The notes under the pieces were generated by a model. That model searched no databases and had not been told where the DNA came from. It worked only from the letters and a program-made list of their open reading frames with translations. The position numbers were made by a program, and so were the translations under genes. Below are positions 47,149-48,731 of a DNA stretch of 48,731 nucleotides, in pieces. This stretch comes from Negativicutes bacterium (lineage in GTDB: Bacteria > Bacillota_C > Negativicutes > Acidaminococcales > Acidaminococcaceae): NCBI GenBank assembly GCA_009930275.1, contig RZYP01000007.1:1-48731 (forward strand), given 5' to 3'. Position 1 is the first letter of the stretch; each line of letters starts with the position of its first letter.

Positions 47149-48731
47149 ATGAAATTAATGAAAAAACAACAAGCAGAACCTATCACCGATAGCAAAATCA
47201 AAACCTATTTGGATATGATTGCACCCTCGGTGGTGAAATTCAATACCGACCACTATATCTGTGGCAACACCTTTCGTTGTGTCTATGCCTTGCGTGAATA
47301 TCCCACAAGCACATCGGAACAGGCAATTCTCCGCCACCTCGGCGAGAAGGACGGAGTAACCTTGCGCATCTATACAAGGCAGGTTACACCCACAGAGGAA
47401 AAGCGAATTATCCACAATGCCACAAACAAAAACAGAATGCAGCGAAGCAACACCAACAATGTGCAAGAAACCGTAACCGCCGAAAGCAATCTGCAAGATG
47501 TGGTGAATATGGTTTCCACCATGCACCGAAACCGAGAACCTCTCCTCCACTGTGCCGTTTACATCGAGCTAACCGCCAATGACTATGACAGTCTAAAACT
47601 GTTGCAGACCGATGTGCTGACAGAGCTTGTTCGTTCTAAACTTAATGTGGATCGTCTGCTTCTTCGTCAACAGCAAGGTTTTTTATGTGTCGGCCCATCG
47701 GGGCGAAATGTGTTTGGCAATCAATATGAGAGAGTGTTGCCCGCTTCATCGGTTGCCAATCTTTATCCCTTTAACTACTCCGGCAAAACTGATAGCCACG
47801 GCTTTTACCTTGGGAGAGATAAGTTTGGCTCAAATATTCTCGTGGATTTTGACAAGCGTGATGATGACAAAACAAACCCTTGTATTCTTATTTTGGGCAA
47901 CTCCGGACAAGGCAAAAGCTATCTTTTAAAGCTGATTTTATGCAATGTTTTGGAGAGTGGCAAGTCGGTAATTTGCCTTGATCCAGAGCATGAGTACCTT
48001 AACCTTGCCGAAAATTTGGGCGGTTGTTTCATTGATTTGATGAGTGGACAGTACATGATCAATCCCCTTGAACCCAAGAGCTGGGATGACGGCAGCTCGG
48101 CGCAGGACAAGGATGCACCCATGACATTTAGGCAAGCAACAAAGCTAAGTCAGCACATCTCATTCCTAAAGGACTTCTTCCGTTGCTACAAAGACTTCGC
48201 TGACAAGCATATTGATGTAATTGAAATTATGCTCAGCCGTCTTTACACCAAGTGGAATATCAGCGACAGCACCGATTTTACAAGTCTTGCGCCGACAGAC
48301 TACCCGATTTTATCCGACCTCTATGCTTTTATTGAAGAAGAATATCAAACCTATGATAGCAACAAGCATCAGCTCTATACAGCCGAATTGCTCCAAGAAA
48401 TCCTCCTTGGATTGCACTCTATGTGCGTAGGAGCAGAAAGCAAGTTCTTCAACGGACACACCAATATCACCTCTGACCGCTTCATTGTGTTTGGGGTGAA
48501 AGGATTGTTACAGGCAAGCAAAAATGTGAAAAATGCTCTGCTTTTTAATGTGCTTTCTTTTATGTCCGACAAGCTTCTCACCGAGGGCAACACCGCTGCC
48601 GCCATTGACGAGCTGTATTTATTCCTGACCAACACTACGGCAATTGAATATATCCGCAATTTTATGAAACGAGTGCGTAAAAAAGAGTCCTCTGTAATTC
48701 TGAGCAGTCAGAATTTAGAGGACTTTAATAT
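47149..48731 (+). CDS. VirB4-type conjugation ATPase (3' end outside window)
   Basis: The open frame runs from ATG 47149 (or 47158, with aaagga at 47140-47145) to the window end, ~527 codons. Walker A is GNSGQGKS (250-257), followed by SVICLDPEHEYLNLAENLGG. Walker B is AAIDELYLFL near 484, then SSVILSSQNLEDF. The N-terminal part has MIAPSVVKFNTDHYICGNTFRCVYALREYP. This is the TraE/VirB4 family of Gram-positive ICEs, the hexameric motor that powers assembly of the transfer channel. The C-terminal end of the motor is not in the window. With PrgI and the VirB4-N-like protein upstream it defines the T4SS core. Confidence 0.93.
   Translation, partial: MKLMKKQQAEPITDSKIKTYLDMIAPSVVKFNTDHYICGNTFRCVYALREYPTSTSEQAILRHLGEKDGVTLRIYTRQVTPTEEKRIIHNATNKNRMQRSNTNNVQETVTAESNLQDVVNMVSTMHRNREPLLHCAVYIELTANDYDSLKLLQTDVLTELVRSKLNVDRLLLRQQQGFLCVGPSGRNVFGNQYERVLPASSVANLYPFNYSGKTDSHGFYLGRDKFGSNILVDFDKRDDDKTNPCILILGNSGQGKSYLLKLILCNVLESGKSVICLDPEHEYLNLAENLGGCFIDLMSGQYMINPLEPKSWDDGSSAQDKDAPMTFRQATKLSQHISFLKDFFRCYKDFADKHIDVIEIMLSRLYTKWNISDSTDFTSLAPTDYPILSDLYAFIEEEYQTYDSNKHQLYTAELLQEILLGLHSMCVGAESKFFNGHTNITSDRFIVFGVKGLLQASKNVKNALLFNVLSFMSDKLLTEGNTAAAIDELYLFLTNTTAIEYIRNFMKRVRKKESSVILSSQNLEDFN

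Larger units (their letters stand above)
17855..48731 (+). mobile_element. Integrative and conjugative element, left part (right end outside window)
   Basis: From just after tRNA-Leu to the window end the sequence changes base composition and codon use and carries ICE genes: ArdA-like anti-restriction, Dam and Dcm-type methylases, DUF3849, DUF4314, YodL, SpoVG-like, a Tad pilus set, VirB6-like, PrgI and VirB4. No integrase, relaxase, coupling protein or second att site is visible, so the element continues to the right and its exact ends are unknown. The left limit is placed at the tRNA 3' end by inference. Confidence 0.85.

Noticed and set aside
17855..48731. Integrase, relaxase, coupling protein or IS transposase in this part of the element
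   Set aside because: None of the readable genes shows the motifs of these families; they should lie to the right of the window.

Overview
The window looks like chromosome of an anaerobic, gut-type member of the Clostridia (Firmicutes; the cohesin/dockerin pair and the style of the conjugative element suggest Oscillospirales, an inference) into which a large integrative and conjugative element (ICE) has inserted. The break is near 17.86 kb, just after a tRNA-Leu gene. To the left the DNA is visibly AT-rich and uses A/T-ending codons. To the right it is richer in G+C, uses codons such as GCC, ACC and CCC, and is packed with ICE families on the plus strand.

Chromosomal part (1-17,854). It opens with the 3' end of a secreted GLUG-repeat protein that ends in a dockerin, followed by a membrane-anchored cohesin protein with a long proline-rich tail. 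A minus-strand group encodes a GntR/HutC regulator, an ECF-transporter S component and an aldo/keto reductase with a ferredoxin tail. Divergent from it is a four-gene redox operon: a GlpA-like dehydrogenase, a GlpB-like flavoprotein, a DUF1667 protein and an FAD enzyme resembling alkyl-DHAP synthase. Its consensus promoter carries a likely operator in the -35/-10 spacer. Next come adenine deaminase and a complete ECF vitamin transporter (S component, fused double ATPase, T component). A cobalamin riboswitch and an intrinsic terminator precede that operon, which identifies B12 or a relative as the likely cargo. A tRNA-Leu(TAG) with a consensus promoter closes the section.

ICE part (17,855-48,731, continuing past the window). 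The left end is a non-coding zone with two copies of an imperfect inverted repeat around a possible 18-codon ORF. Then follow a zinc-finger-like protein, an XRE repressor divergent from a SLOG-family gene, and an establishment/anti-restriction block: two ArdA-like proteins, LPD28, DUF4314, a Dam methylase, DUF3849, YodL and SpoVG-like proteins. Several unrelated proteins of this block end in the same short tail (E-x-M-S-M or close variants).

The centre encodes a surface and secretion machine. It comprises a pilin-like DUF6133 protein, a 1,231-residue SLH/Ig-repeat surface protein, prepilin peptidase, CpaB, TadZ, TadA, TadB, TadC, two TadE-like pseudopilins, a DUF6550 anchor, a tryptophan-rich secreted protein and a VirB2-like DUF3852 protein. 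The right part holds a ribbon-helix-helix-like protein, small cargo-type proteins, a VirB6/TrbL-like channel protein, a DUF4406 protein, a cytosine methyltransferase split over two overlapping frames, PrgI (VirB3-like), a VirB4 N-terminal-like protein and the VirB4 ATPase, which runs off the end. Relaxase, coupling protein and integrase are not in view and should lie to the right.

Most notable are the combination of a near-complete Tad pilus set with a VirB-type conjugation machine in one element, the shared C-terminal tail on the presumed cargo proteins, and the overlapping split methyltransferase.
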